The notes under the pieces are model-generated. The model was not told the origin of the DNA and ran no database searches. It worked only from the letters and a program-made list of their open reading frames with translations. From contig CAKOQD010000011.1 in the NCBI GenBank assembly GCA_934101185.1, positions 1 to 37,496 of the forward strand: DNA of 37,496 bases. Direction: 5' to 3'. Made by a program: the position numbers and the translations under genes. The DNA comes from an uncultured Bacilli bacterium (GTDB lineage: Bacteria > Bacillota_I > Bacilli_A > RF39 > UBA660). This document shows, piece by piece, positions 26,580 to 34,454 of this stretch; position 1 is the stretch's first letter; every line of letters starts with the position of its first letter.

Positions 26580-27641
26580 ATGAAAGTATGTAAAAAATGT
26601 AAAAAACAAGTACCAAACAAACTAAAAATATGTAGATATTGTGGAGCAGATGTATCAAAAGCAAAGATAATACCCTCTAATAAAAAAAGTACTAAAACAA
26701 GTAATAAAGTACAAAAAAATAAAAAAGAACAATTAACAAAAAACATAATTGATATAAAAGAAATGCCTAAACAAGAACAAAAAATAATAGTAACAGAAGA
26801 AATAACTGAAGAACCACAAATAATTAATAATTCTAAACCAAAAAAGAATAAAACTCCAAAAAAGAAAATAAAAAAAATAAAACTACCCAAAAATACTACA
26901 AAGAAAACAAATAATAAGTATGAAAAAATAAACCTTAAGAGAATCATAGTAAGTATAATTGTACTAACATTGGTGATAACAATAACCCTATCAGGAATAA
27001 AATTATACCATAAAGTATTCGATGTTGGAAAAGAAGTAAAACCAAATGAAAATACTACTAAAATATTTGATATAAATGAAACAATAAGATATAAAGATGT
27101 AAACTATAAAGTTAAAAAAGTTGAAATAAACGAAACAGGAACAGAGTATAAAAAGCCTAAAGATGGTAATCAATTCATTATAATAACAATACAATATGAA
27201 AACAAATCTGATGAGCCAGTAAGTTATAGTTCTAGAAATTGGAAACTTGAAAATGAAGACAAAGAAGAAACTCAAAGGATTTTTACTGCTCTTGATGTTA
27301 ATACAGCACTTTACAGTGGTAAGCTAGTAATCGGAGCGACTAAAGTTGGTACTTTAGTATTTGAACAATCTAAAAAATATGACTCTTTCAAATTGAACTT
27401 TTATGAGTTAAAAGAAGAAAAGAAAGAAGATGAAAAAGAAACTAAAGAAAATGTCAAAGAAGATAAGAAAACTGATGAAAATGGTACTGAAGAAGAAAAA
27501 GAAAAGCCAATATTTTCAATTAATATAAAAATTGAAAACAAAGATAAAGAAAAAGAAAAAGAAAAAAGTAAAGAAGACAAAAATAAAACAACACAAACAA
27601 CTAAAAAAGAAACTAAAGATAAAGAATTTAGCAAAAAATAA
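26580..27641 (+). CDS. Zinc-ribbon membrane protein with DUF4352-like domain
   Basis: A 353-residue protein. Residues 5-24 form a zinc ribbon (CKKC ... CRYCG). A Lys-rich linker (about 30-120) precedes one transmembrane helix (IIVSIIVLTLVITITLSGI, about 124-142). The outer part is a beta-sandwich resembling DUF4352 (IRYKDVNYKVKKVEIN ... FIIITIQYENKSDEPV), ending in an 80-residue Lys/Glu/Asp low-complexity tail. The arrangement (cytoplasmic ribbon, helix, extracellular DUF4352) is common in Firmicutes; the role is unknown. The start at 26580 follows AGGTAGGTG; an in-frame GTG 9 bp upstream lies inside that site. It stands between divergent uvsE and the M23 gene. Confidence 0.78.
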   Translation: MKVCKKCKKQVPNKLKICRYCGADVSKAKIIPSNKKSTKTSNKVQKNKKEQLTKNIIDIKEMPKQEQKIIVTEEITEEPQIINNSKPKKNKTPKKKIKKIKLPKNTTKKTNNKYEKINLKRIIVSIIVLTLVITITLSGIKLYHKVFDVGKEVKPNENTTKIFDINETIRYKDVNYKVKKVEINETGTEYKKPKDGNQFIIITIQYENKSDEPVSYSSRNWKLENEDKEETQRIFTALDVNTALYSGKLVIGATKVGTLVFEQSKKYDSFKLNFYELKEEKKEDEKETKENVKEDKKTDENGTEEEKEKPIFSINIKIENKDKEKEKEKSKEDKNKTTQTTKKETKDKEFSKK

Positions 27642-27701
27642 GTTCTTTATCTTTATAATAAAATCATTCTCTTACATATACTACACTAGGAGGATGATAT
27701 T

Positions 27702-28598
27702 ATGTACGTAAAATATCCTGTAAATGCAGTAGGAATAACATCAGACTTTGGATTAAGAACTCATCCCATAACTAAAGTAAGTAGATATCACTATGGATTA
27801 GATTTAGGGTGGATAAAAAAACCGGGAGAACCAGTATATGCAACACATGATGCAACCGTAATTGAAGAAGGTTACACATCATCAATGGGAAATTATATAG
27901 TTTTAAAATATATAAAAAAAGAAAATACGATCATAAATATATACATGCATTTAAAACAAAGATCATTAATAAAGAAAGGCAAAAAAGTAAAACAAGGAGA
28001 AAAGCTAGGATACATGGGTGAAACAGGACTAGCACAAGGAGTACATCTTCATTTTGAATATTGGATATGTCCTAAAAATTATAAATATAAATCATCAGAT
28101 GCTTCCAAATATGCAAAAGATCCATTAAACTATTTATATTTATTTGATGATCAAACAGTTACTAAAAACTCCAGTTCAAGAGTTAAAAAAGTCGTAGGCA
28201 CTCCAACTACTAGAAATAAAGATAAAAACCAAGTTCAAGTCTTACAAGAATATCTAAATTGTAGAGATAATTTCTCATTATCAGCAAAAGTATTAGGCTT
28301 TGCTAATCTTGGATACTACAATGTTTTAGATAAAAAAGAATCAAATGGTTATACTTGGTATAGAATAGATTACAATAAATGGATAGCAAATGTAAAAGAC
28401 TATGTCAAAGTATTAAACAAAGAAGAACAACCAGTAACTCCAACACCAAGTCCAACACCAAGTCCAAAACCAAATCCAACCGATCCTAAAACACTCGAAG
28501 ACTATAATAGTTTTAAAGCATCAAAAGATGGTTACTACTGTATATATTTAAAACAAAATGAAAAAATATATTACCCAAAACAAAAAGATTCAAACTAA
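27702..28598 (+). CDS. M23-family metallopeptidase with SH3-like domain
   Basis: A 298-residue LytM/M23 peptidase expected to cut peptide cross-bridges of peptidoglycan. The domain starts near residue 5: DFGLRTHP, then HYGLDLG supplies the first His and Asp ligands and the HLHFEYW segment the HxH ligand near residue 118. Residues about 160-240 look like an SH3b wall-binding domain, followed by a Pro/Thr/Ser linker (TPTPSPTPSPKPNP) and a short Tyr-rich tail. There is no signal peptide, as in phage lysins, though no other phage gene is near. AGGAGGATG precedes the ATG; a bidirectional terminator follows. Confidence 0.85.
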   Translation: MYVKYPVNAVGITSDFGLRTHPITKVSRYHYGLDLGWIKKPGEPVYATHDATVIEEGYTSSMGNYIVLKYIKKENTIINIYMHLKQRSLIKKGKKVKQGEKLGYMGETGLAQGVHLHFEYWICPKNYKYKSSDASKYAKDPLNYLYLFDDQTVTKNSSSRVKKVVGTPTTRNKDKNQVQVLQEYLNCRDNFSLSAKVLGFANLGYYNVLDKKESNGYTWYRIDYNKWIANVKDYVKVLNKEEQPVTPTPSPTPSPKPNPTDPKTLEDYNSFKASKDGYYCIYLKQNEKIYYPKQKDSN

Positions 28599-28610
28599 AT
28601 GAATCTTTTT
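28582..28610. terminator. Bidirectional terminator
   Basis: 11-bp perfect stem AAAAAGATTCA / TGAATCTTTTT, 7-base loop, between the convergent M23 and ZnuA-like genes; it reaches into both coding ends. Confidence 0.8.
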
Positions 28611-29478
28611 ATTTATAAGTTTCTTTCTTAATTAAATCTAAATTATAATGCATCAAAGACAAGTAATCATCATTATTAGCAATATCTTCTTCTTTAATAT
28701 TATCAAGAGACCTAATAGTAAGTTTTTCAGCATTATATTTCTTTATAAAACTTTCTATATCATCACTAATTTTTTCATTTTCAATAACAAACACATAACT
28801 AATCTTTTTATTATTATATAAATCACTAGCAACATCAATATTACTTTGTTTAGTCTTACCATTTTCAGTCAAGTTAATAACTTTAAAACCATACTTATTT
28901 AAATAATTTAAACTCTCATCATAAACAACAATCGTAGGTAAATTAGAACTTTCAGCAGCTTTCTTTATTTCAGACTCAAGTTCAGTAATATCTACTTTAA
29001 GCAAATCATACTTATTATTTATACTATCAATTACAACACTAGAATTAATATATTCACTAAGCTCATTTCTTATATTTTGAGCAACCATAAGTATATTCGA
29101 AGGGTTCAACCAAACATCACTATCCTTATAAGTAGAATCAATTCCGTAAGAAGCATCAATTATCTTTAAGCTTCTATTAAAACCTAACATATCCTTAGCA
29201 TATTCCTTTTCATTAGTATTACCATTATATATAAATAAATCTTTTTCACTATAGTCCCTCAACATCTTATTAGTTAATTTATACTCATTAACAATAGTAC
29301 CCTTAGGATAAATACTAGTTATATTAGAATCCTCACCATATAATCTATTAGTAATATAATCAATTGGATATATAGTAGTAACTATATCAATACCTTGCAT
29401 TACATCACTTTTAATACATCCACTACAACTAAATAAAATAACAAAAATAAATAATAAATAAATAATTTTCTTTTTCAT
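28609..29478 (-). CDS. ZnuA-like metal-binding lipoprotein lacking the usual His ligands
   Basis: A 289-residue cluster A-I substrate-binding lipoprotein (lipobox SCSGC, Cys21). It follows the ZnuA/AdcA pattern from residue 30 on: VTTIYPIDYITNRLYG, IYPKGT, DLFIYNGN, DVWLNPSN, YLNKYGFKVINL. In the family three histidines bind the metal (in the HxYEP, DPHVWLDP and HDAFxY regions). Here these places read NEYKL, KDSDVWLNP and YDESLNYL, and the protein has only one His, near its end. Zinc binding as in the family is therefore doubtful. No permease or ATPase gene is adjacent. It starts 2 bp after yidD, with its ribosome site inside yidD. Confidence 0.8.
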   Translation of the reverse strand: MKKKIIYLLFIFVILFSCSGCIKSDVMQGIDIVTTIYPIDYITNRLYGEDSNITSIYPKGTIVNEYKLTNKMLRDYSEKDLFIYNGNTNEKEYAKDMLGFNRSLKIIDASYGIDSTYKDSDVWLNPSNILMVAQNIRNELSEYINSSVVIDSINNKYDLLKVDITELESEIKKAAESSNLPTIVVYDESLNYLNKYGFKVINLTENGKTKQSNIDVASDLYNNKKISYVFVIENEKISDDIESFIKKYNAEKLTIRSLDNIKEEDIANNDDYLSLMHYNLDLIKKETYK

Positions 29479-29480
29479 AA

Positions 29481-29702
29481 TTACTCCTTTTTACCCTTAG
29501 GAACAGGATCATAACCACTAGTTCCAAAAGGATTACACCTTAATATTCTTTTAATAGTTAAATAACTTCCATAAATAGCACCATGTATCTTAATTGCCTC
29601 AATTCCATAATTTGAACAACTAGGAACATGACGACACATATTATGCCATGGACCTGGTATCATTTGATATACTTTTATAATTCCAATTAAAATCTCTCTC
29701 AA
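29481..29702 (-). CDS. yidD: Membrane protein insertion efficiency factor YidD
   Basis: A 73-residue YidD protein, thought to assist YidC in inserting membrane proteins. Signature: PGPWHNMCRHVPSCSNYGIEAI, with the conserved Cys pair, then CNPFGTSGYDPVP. The start is set at a TTG (complement of 29700-29702) preceded by GGTGG, because it gives REILIGIIKVYQ, matching the usual N-terminus; a longer frame to 29747 adds 15 residues without a good ribosome site. In most bacteria yidD sits with rpmH-rnpA-yidC; here it is instead upstream of a ZnuA-like gene. Confidence 0.88.
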   Translation of the reverse strand: MREILIGIIKVYQMIPGPWHNMCRHVPSCSNYGIEAIKIHGAIYGSYLTIKRILRCNPFGTSGYDPVPKGKKE

Positions 29703-29805
29703 AAGTACCACCATTATCATTTTACTATTAAAAGAAGAAAATATCAATCAAAGAGTATTATTTTTAATAAAAATATGATATATTTATACAAAGAAGGTGA
29801 CAAAC

Positions 29806-30474
29806 ATGGAAGAACTTTTTAAAAAAATAAATATAACTCCAAAAAATAAAGATTTATATATACAAGCATTTACTCATACATCATATGCATATGAAAATAA
29901 TCTAAAAGAATCATACGAAACATTAGAGTTTTTAGGAGATGCAATAGTAGACTTAGTAGTATCAGACTACCTTTATAGAAGTAATAAATATACCGAAGGA
30001 GAAATGACAAAAATAAGAGCATCATACGTATGTGAAAACGCTCTTTATGAATATGCTAATGACTTACACTTTAGTGATTACATAAGAGTAGGGGTAGGAG
30101 AAAGTCACACTGGTGGTACACATAAAAAAGCAATTATGGCAGATACATTTGAATCTCTTATGGGTGCAATATATTTAGACTTAGGATTTGAAAAAGTAAA
30201 AGAAGTAGCATTAAACATAATCATACCTTATATAAAAGATGAAAATATAAAATTCTTTAAAGACTATAAATCAGCATTACAAGAAGCAGTACAAACTACT
30301 AAAACACCAGTAGAATATGAACTTTTAGAGGCAACTGGACCATCACATGATAAAAGATTTAAAGTAGCAGTAAAAATAGATGGAATAACATACGCAACAG
30401 GAATTGGTAAATCAAAAAAACAAGCAGAACAAGAAGCAGCTAAAAAAACAATGGGCATGCTAGCGGACAAATAA
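29806..30474 (+). CDS. rnc: Ribonuclease III
   Basis: A 222-residue RNase III that cuts double-stranded RNA in rRNA and mRNA processing. The nuclease signature ETLEFLGDAIVDLVV is at about residues 39-53, the second acidic motif DTFESLMGAIYLD near 110, and a C-terminal dsRNA-binding domain (residues about 150-220, ALQEAVQ ... GIGKSKKQAEQEAAKKTM). The ATG at 29806 follows GAAGGTGA; an in-frame GTG 9 bp upstream overlaps that site. Length is typical. Unlike many Firmicutes it is not followed by smc or ftsY; a terminator comes right after. Confidence 0.96.
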   Translation: MEELFKKINITPKNKDLYIQAFTHTSYAYENNLKESYETLEFLGDAIVDLVVSDYLYRSNKYTEGEMTKIRASYVCENALYEYANDLHFSDYIRVGVGESHTGGTHKKAIMADTFESLMGAIYLDLGFEKVKEVALNIIIPYIKDENIKFFKDYKSALQEAVQTTKTPVEYELLEATGPSHDKRFKVAVKIDGITYATGIGKSKKQAEQEAAKKTMGMLADK

Positions 30475-30497
30475 AGAGAAGACTAATCTCTTTTTTT
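30473..30497 (+). terminator. Terminator after rnc
   Basis: 7-bp stem AAAGAGA / TCTCTTT with 7-base loop and T run, overlapping the rnc stop codon. Confidence 0.75.
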
Positions 30498-30520
30498 ATA
30501 TAAAAAAGTATTTCAATAAA

Positions 30521-30586
30521 TTATCTTTTCCTACAGGAAAAGATAACACTAAAAAACGACATATATTTTCTCACAGGAAAAGATAA
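30521..30586. repeat. Two related palindromic blocks upstream of the variable-protein gene
   Basis: An 11-bp perfect palindrome (TTATCTTTTCC, loop TACA, GGAAAAGATAA; 30521-30546) and, 40 bp on, a second copy of its right half with a weaker left arm (ACAGGAAAAGATAA at 30573-30586). They end about 60 bp before the -35 box at 30644 and could be regulatory or belong to the palindrome family seen downstream of the gene. Confidence 0.55.
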
Positions 30587-30643
30587 TTAATATTAATAAG
30601 TAAAATCTATCAACCTAATTTTAAAAAAATAACCATTAAAATA

Positions 30644-30672
30644 TTGAAACAAATATAAAAATATTATATAAT
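30644..30672 (+). promoter_or_regulatory. Promoter of the variable surface protein gene
   Basis: TTGAAA, 17 bp, TATAAT, 45 bp before the start codon. Confidence 0.65.
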
Positions 30673-30717
30673 TAACTTAACATATAAGATATGTATTTTA
30701 AGTATGGTGATTAAAAT

Positions 30718-33700
30718 ATGAAAGAAAAAAATAATAATTTAGACAAAGAAACAAAAAGAAGAATTAAAATATTAATACTAGCAATACTAGGAATCATAGT
30801 ACTAGTAAGTGGTATGTCATATGCTTTTGTAAAATTAAGTTATACATCTGATAAAGTAGAAAATATTAACAGTTGTTTTGATATTACTATGAAAGATAAT
30901 GGTGCAATTAATTTAAATAATGCAATACCTACACAAGATACAATCGGAGTAAACACTTCTCCATATACTTATACTATTACAAATACTTGTGATTTAGATG
31001 CTTATTATGAAACTACTATTAATGTACTTTCTCCATCAAAGAAAGATGATGCCTCTAAAGTAAGAGTGGCATTATATCAAGATGGTTATCTTACACCTTC
31101 TACATTATCAACACTAAAAAATGGAGAAATTACTGCTAATTTTACTAATCCATTAACAAACTCAATAGCAAACTATGTAGTAGATGAAGGATACTTACCT
31201 GCTAAAACTACTAAAACATTTAAACTTGCTATGTGGATAGGATATGATGTAACAGAGTTTAATGATGATTTTAAAACACAAATACTAGTTACAGGAATAG
31301 CAAAAGAAGCAGAAACTCTTACAAACCTTTCTGGTGGTGTTAATGTTTTAAAGAATAATACAGTAATAAATGATACAGATTATACTAAAACAACACAAGA
31401 TGGATTATACTACTTAAAAAGAAATAATGAAGAAAATACATTCTATTTCAGAGGTACAAATGTAAATAATAATATTACTTTTGCTAATAAAGAATGGAAA
31501 ATAGTAAGAATAAATAAAGATGGAAGTATTAAATTAGTACTAAATGATTCAATAGGTACTAGTACTTATAATAATATAGATACTACATTAAATACTTGGT
31601 ATAACTCTAACATAAAAGGAACAGACTATGAAAAATACGTAGTACAAGATAATTATTGTAATGATACAACATTATCATATAAAAGAGTAACAAGTAATAA
31701 ACCTAAATTAAAATGTAATAATACTACTAAAAAAAGTATTGGTATATTATCAGTAGATGAAGTAATGTTATCTAATGCAATATATAATAGTACAACAAAA
31801 ACATCTTATTTAGATTCATCTACAAATACATATACCTTAACACCAGCACAAACTAATAATGATGTATTTTCATTTGGTGGAACAAAGCAAATAAGTATAG
31901 TAAATAAGACTAATACACTTGGTATTAGACCTACAATTACAATAACAAAAGATGCAAATCTTTCAGGAGAAGGATCTACTTCAAATAAATATACAATTAC
32001 CGGTTTATTTAGTAATATACCAGAAGCTTATAATGATACAACTGCACCAAGTATACAAACAGCAAGTGTAACACAAAACTGGACAAATACAGGAAAACAA
32101 ATAACAATATCTGCATTTGATGAAAGTAAAGGGTCAGGAGTTAGTGCTTATAATATAACAACATCAAATACTAAACCAGCATCAAATGCAAGTACATGGG
32201 TTAGCATGAGTAATGCTAAAGTTACTACAACTACTAAATATAATGCTGGTACATACTATGTATGGGTTAAAGATGGATCAAACAATATTAGTGCATCTAA
32301 AACAGTAACAGTAAATAAAATAGATACAACAAAACCTACATGTACATTAACATATGCAAAAACAGGTAAAGGATATAGATTACAAATAACAGGACAAGAT
32401 AGTAACCAATTAGCAGGTAAACCTTATTCATTTGATGGAACAAACTATCAAGAATTATCTACTAAAGAAATTACAAGTGGAGGAACAAAAACTGCATATA
32501 TTAAAGATATAGCGGGTAATACTAATACATGTACTACTGAGATACAAATAGAGCCTAACAAACCAGCTTTATTAAGTAATATGATACCAGTTTATTATGA
32601 TAGTACATCAAATGTATGGAAAAAAGCAAATAAGAATAATAATGGTGGTAGTTGGTATAATTATGATAATAAGATGTGGGCAAATGCTGTAACAGTTACA
32701 AGTACCAATAGAGATACATATCTAAATGCGAGCGCGGGTACAACAATACCAATGAGTGATATTAATACAATGTGGGTATGGGTACCAAGATATACATATA
32801 CATATTTAAATACAAATACACCACAAAGTATAAATATTAAGTTTGAAAAAGGTACAGCAAGTACTGGTACAATTAAGTGTACTGATAATGTTACTGGTAC
32901 TAGTAGCACAAGTGAAACATGTACTGATACGACAAATGGAAGTTTAAAAGCAGAAACAAGTACATATACTCATCCAGCATTCTGGTGGGATAAGAATGAT
33001 AACAATGTAAGAGAAGAAAATGAAGAACTAACAGGAATCTGGGTAGGTAAGTTTGAAGTATCAAGTGATACTAGTTGTACACCTTCTGATAAAGCAGCAG
33101 TAGGGTCAGGATGTAACTTACAAACAATAAGACCGAGAGTATTACCAAACGTAACATCATGGAGAGGAGCACAAGTAGGTACATTCTTTAATGGAATCCA
33201 AAAGATGAGAGAGTCTGGAAATAAATATGGATTTAATACAACTGATGAAACCCATATGATGAAGAACATGGAATGGGGAGCAGTAACATATCTATCACAT
33301 AGTAAATATGGAATAAATAAAGAAATAGCAATAAACAGTGCAAATACATATACAACAGGATGTGGACCACAAAGTGAAGGTTCAACAAGTAGTGGTGCAA
33401 CATGTAATGGATATACAACAGCATTAGGACAAAGTGCAAGTACAACAGGTAATGTCACAGGAGTATATGACATGAGTGGTGGAGCATATGAATATATGAT
33501 GAGTAATATGGTATATAGTAATGGACAACAAATGAGTGGAAACAGAACAACAAATAATGTCAATTCAGCATTTACAGGAATTCTATATGATAGTGGAAAT
33601 GGAACATCATTTACAGGAACATACTCATTCCCAAGTAAGAGATATTATGATAAATATAGTTATGGAACAAGTAATAAAGAATACACAAGAGGAAAGTTAG

Positions 33701-33912
33701 GAGACGCTACAAAGGAAATGGCACCTATCGGAAGTTCAGGTAACTGGTATTCAGATTACGCCCTCTTTCCTGCCAGTTCCGGCCCTTGGTTCTACCGTGG
33801 TGGGCTCTATAGCAGTGGTGCTAGCGCCGGCGCGTTCGGTTTCGACTACAACAACGGTTCTGCTGACACTTACTACTCTGCTCGTGCCGTGCTTCCTGGC
33901 GCTCTGGACTGA
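30718..33912 (+). CDS. Large surface protein with FGE/C-type-lectin-like domain: probable DGR target
   Basis: A 1064-residue protein: basic N-terminus, one membrane helix (about 17-40) acting as uncleaved anchor or signal, a beta-rich domain (41-200) like those of SipW-type exported proteins, a domain at about 205-420 (YYLKRN ... FYFRGTN ... WKIVRINKDGSIKLV) common in gut Firmicutes, two Ig-like domains (about 441-535 and 537-612), and from about 614 a formylglycine-generating-enzyme-like lectin fold (VWVPRYTY near 688, VYDMSGGAYEYM near 916). The last 51 residues (1014-1064, WFYRGG to ARAVLPG) are encoded by GC-rich, A-poor DNA read as a DGR variable region. Likely a displayed ligand-binding protein; binding partner unknown. 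Own promoter; no neighbour in the same transcript. Confidence 0.85.
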   Translation: MKEKNNNLDKETKRRIKILILAILGIIVLVSGMSYAFVKLSYTSDKVENINSCFDITMKDNGAINLNNAIPTQDTIGVNTSPYTYTITNTCDLDAYYETTINVLSPSKKDDASKVRVALYQDGYLTPSTLSTLKNGEITANFTNPLTNSIANYVVDEGYLPAKTTKTFKLAMWIGYDVTEFNDDFKTQILVTGIAKEAETLTNLSGGVNVLKNNTVINDTDYTKTTQDGLYYLKRNNEENTFYFRGTNVNNNITFANKEWKIVRINKDGSIKLVLNDSIGTSTYNNIDTTLNTWYNSNIKGTDYEKYVVQDNYCNDTTLSYKRVTSNKPKLKCNNTTKKSIGILSVDEVMLSNAIYNSTTKTSYLDSSTNTYTLTPAQTNNDVFSFGGTKQISIVNKTNTLGIRPTITITKDANLSGEGSTSNKYTITGLFSNIPEAYNDTTAPSIQTASVTQNWTNTGKQITISAFDESKGSGVSAYNITTSNTKPASNASTWVSMSNAKVTTTTKYNAGTYYVWVKDGSNNISASKTVTVNKIDTTKPTCTLTYAKTGKGYRLQITGQDSNQLAGKPYSFDGTNYQELSTKEITSGGTKTAYIKDIAGNTNTCTTEIQIEPNKPALLSNMIPVYYDSTSNVWKKANKNNNGGSWYNYDNKMWANAVTVTSTNRDTYLNASAGTTIPMSDINTMWVWVPRYTYTYLNTNTPQSINIKFEKGTASTGTIKCTDNVTGTSSTSETCTDTTNGSLKAETSTYTHPAFWWDKNDNNVREENEELTGIWVGKFEVSSDTSCTPSDKAAVGSGCNLQTIRPRVLPNVTSWRGAQVGTFFNGIQKMRESGNKYGFNTTDETHMMKNMEWGAVTYLSHSKYGINKEIAINSANTYTTGCGPQSEGSTSSGATCNGYTTALGQSASTTGNVTGVYDMSGGAYEYMMSNMVYSNGQQMSGNRTTNNVNSAFTGILYDSGNGTSFTGTYSFPSKRYYDKYSYGTSNKEYTRGKLGDATKEMAPIGSSGNWYSDYALFPASSGPWFYRGGLYSSGASAGAFGFDYNNGSADTYYSARAVLPGALD
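33757..33909 (+). other. Putative DGR variable region (VR)
   Basis: 153 bp at the 3' end of the gene with about 59% G+C and only 18 adenines, against an A-rich surrounding of below 35% G+C. All 51 codons end in C, T or G, none in A, although A-ending codons dominate just upstream. This is expected where a template with AAY codons is copied with adenine-specific errors, changing only codon positions 1 and 2. The encoded WF-x-RGG and RAVLP frame matches the end of the lectin fold targeted by DGRs. The left border is approximate. The template repeat is not in the window. Confidence 0.8.
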
Positions 33913-33923
33913 CGAAGTCAGTC
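33907..33923 (+). other. Hairpin at the VR end (DGR homing-type structure)
   Basis: Perfect inverted repeat GACTGAC - GAA - GTCAGTC overlapping the TGA stop. In the Bordetella phage DGR a short hairpin or cruciform just downstream of the VR is needed for efficient retrohoming; position and size agree. It could instead help terminate transcription, but no T run follows. Confidence 0.65.
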
Positions 33924-33976
33924 TTGCTCTGTCGGTACGTGGTCGAAATAAATTGTTTTTTGAAATAAATAATTGA

Positions 33977-34055
33977 TGCTGTGACCAAACAACGTTGGTG
34001 TCAGTTCGGGATCTTTAATACTCAAACTGACCCAGTTCGAAGAACTGGCACAGCA
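33977..34055. ncRNA. Perfect four-helix cloverleaf, not a tRNA
   Basis: A closed 79-nt structure with every helix adjoining the next: closing stem TGCTGTG / CACAGCA (7 bp; 33977-33983, 34049-34055), arm 1 ACCAA / TTGGT (5 bp; 33984-33999), arm 2 GTCAGTT / AACTGAC (7 bp, 18-base loop; 34000-34031), arm 3 CCAGTTC-GAA-GAACTGG (7 bp; 34032-34048). Strand and expression are not known. Arm sizes, an 18-base loop and lack of a T loop exclude a standard tRNA. It lies 65 bp from the stop codon in the same GC-rich island as the VR. The sequence 33913-34733 has no gene; the rest of it is described in the entries that follow. Confidence 0.6.
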
Positions 34056-34099
34056 AAATAGAAAGAAAGGGAAAATAATGTTTTACTTTCGTACTTTTC

Positions 34100-34131
34100 C
34101 TTTTCATTTTCTTATCAAAGAAAATGAAAAG
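34100..34131. repeat. 14-bp palindrome
   Basis: CTTTTCATTTTCTT, loop ATCA, AAGAAAATGAAAAG. Perfect. First of two long palindromes downstream of the variable-protein gene; could act as a terminator in either direction although no clear T run follows. Confidence 0.7.
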
Positions 34132-34149
34132 TGGTTAAGTTTTTGGAAT

Positions 34150-34181
34150 CTATCATTTTCCTTTTTAAAGGAAAATGATAG
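34150..34181. repeat. 15-bp palindrome
   Basis: CTATCATTTTCCTTT, loop TT, AAAGGAAAATGATAG. Perfect. The arms resemble the palindrome at 30521-30546 upstream of the gene. The following 34182-34310 shows only a small hairpin (TCATCA / TGATGA, 34199-34213). Confidence 0.7.
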
Positions 34182-34315
34182 TAAATTATTTTTGGTTTCA
34201 TCATGTTGATGATTAGGAACAACACTTTTTACTGAGGTAGATTTTAAATAAGGATCCGCGATACAGTGAAGCCCTTTTTTTCCTATGTAGAATTATATTA
34301 AATACTAATCAAAAG

Positions 34316-34384
34316 TCACATAACTACTATTTTTTGTAAAAATAAAAAAATAAAAATTGTAACACTAGGTGAAAAAATCACCAT
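34316..34384 (-). CDS. Possible 22-residue hydrophobic peptide
   Basis: A short frame, M-V-I-F-S-P-S-V-T-I-F-I-F-L-F-L then QKIVVM, mostly hydrophobic with one Lys near the end, like small type I toxin peptides. It lies 16 bp after the predicted start of the transcript from the promoter at 34407-34435. No Shine-Dalgarno sequence is visible and the frame may be chance; the family is not recognised. Confidence 0.25.
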   Translation of the reverse strand: MVIFSPSVTIFIFLFLQKIVVM

Positions 34385-34406
34385 GACTACAACTTTTATT
34401 GCCTAA

Positions 34407-34435
34407 AATATAGCATTTATATAATAATCTGTTAA
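34407..34435 (-). promoter_or_regulatory. Minus-strand promoter A
   Basis: On the complement: TTAACA, 17 bp, TATATT. The promoter and its flanks resemble promoter B (34594-34622), sharing spacing and a GATTAT-x-x-TAAATG-type spacer, so the two look duplicated. Confidence 0.5.
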
Positions 34436-34454
34436 ATTAGTTAATATATAAAAG

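Noticed and set aside
30718..33912. UGA read as tryptophan (Mollicutes code)
   Set aside because: All Trp positions with known family motifs use TGG, and TGA ends addA, cadC and the variable gene at sensible family lengths.
33977..34055. tRNA or tRNA fragment
   Set aside because: The cloverleaf has no 5-bp T stem with 7-base TTC loop, its middle arm has an 18-base loop, there is no CCA, and arms join without the usual linker bases.
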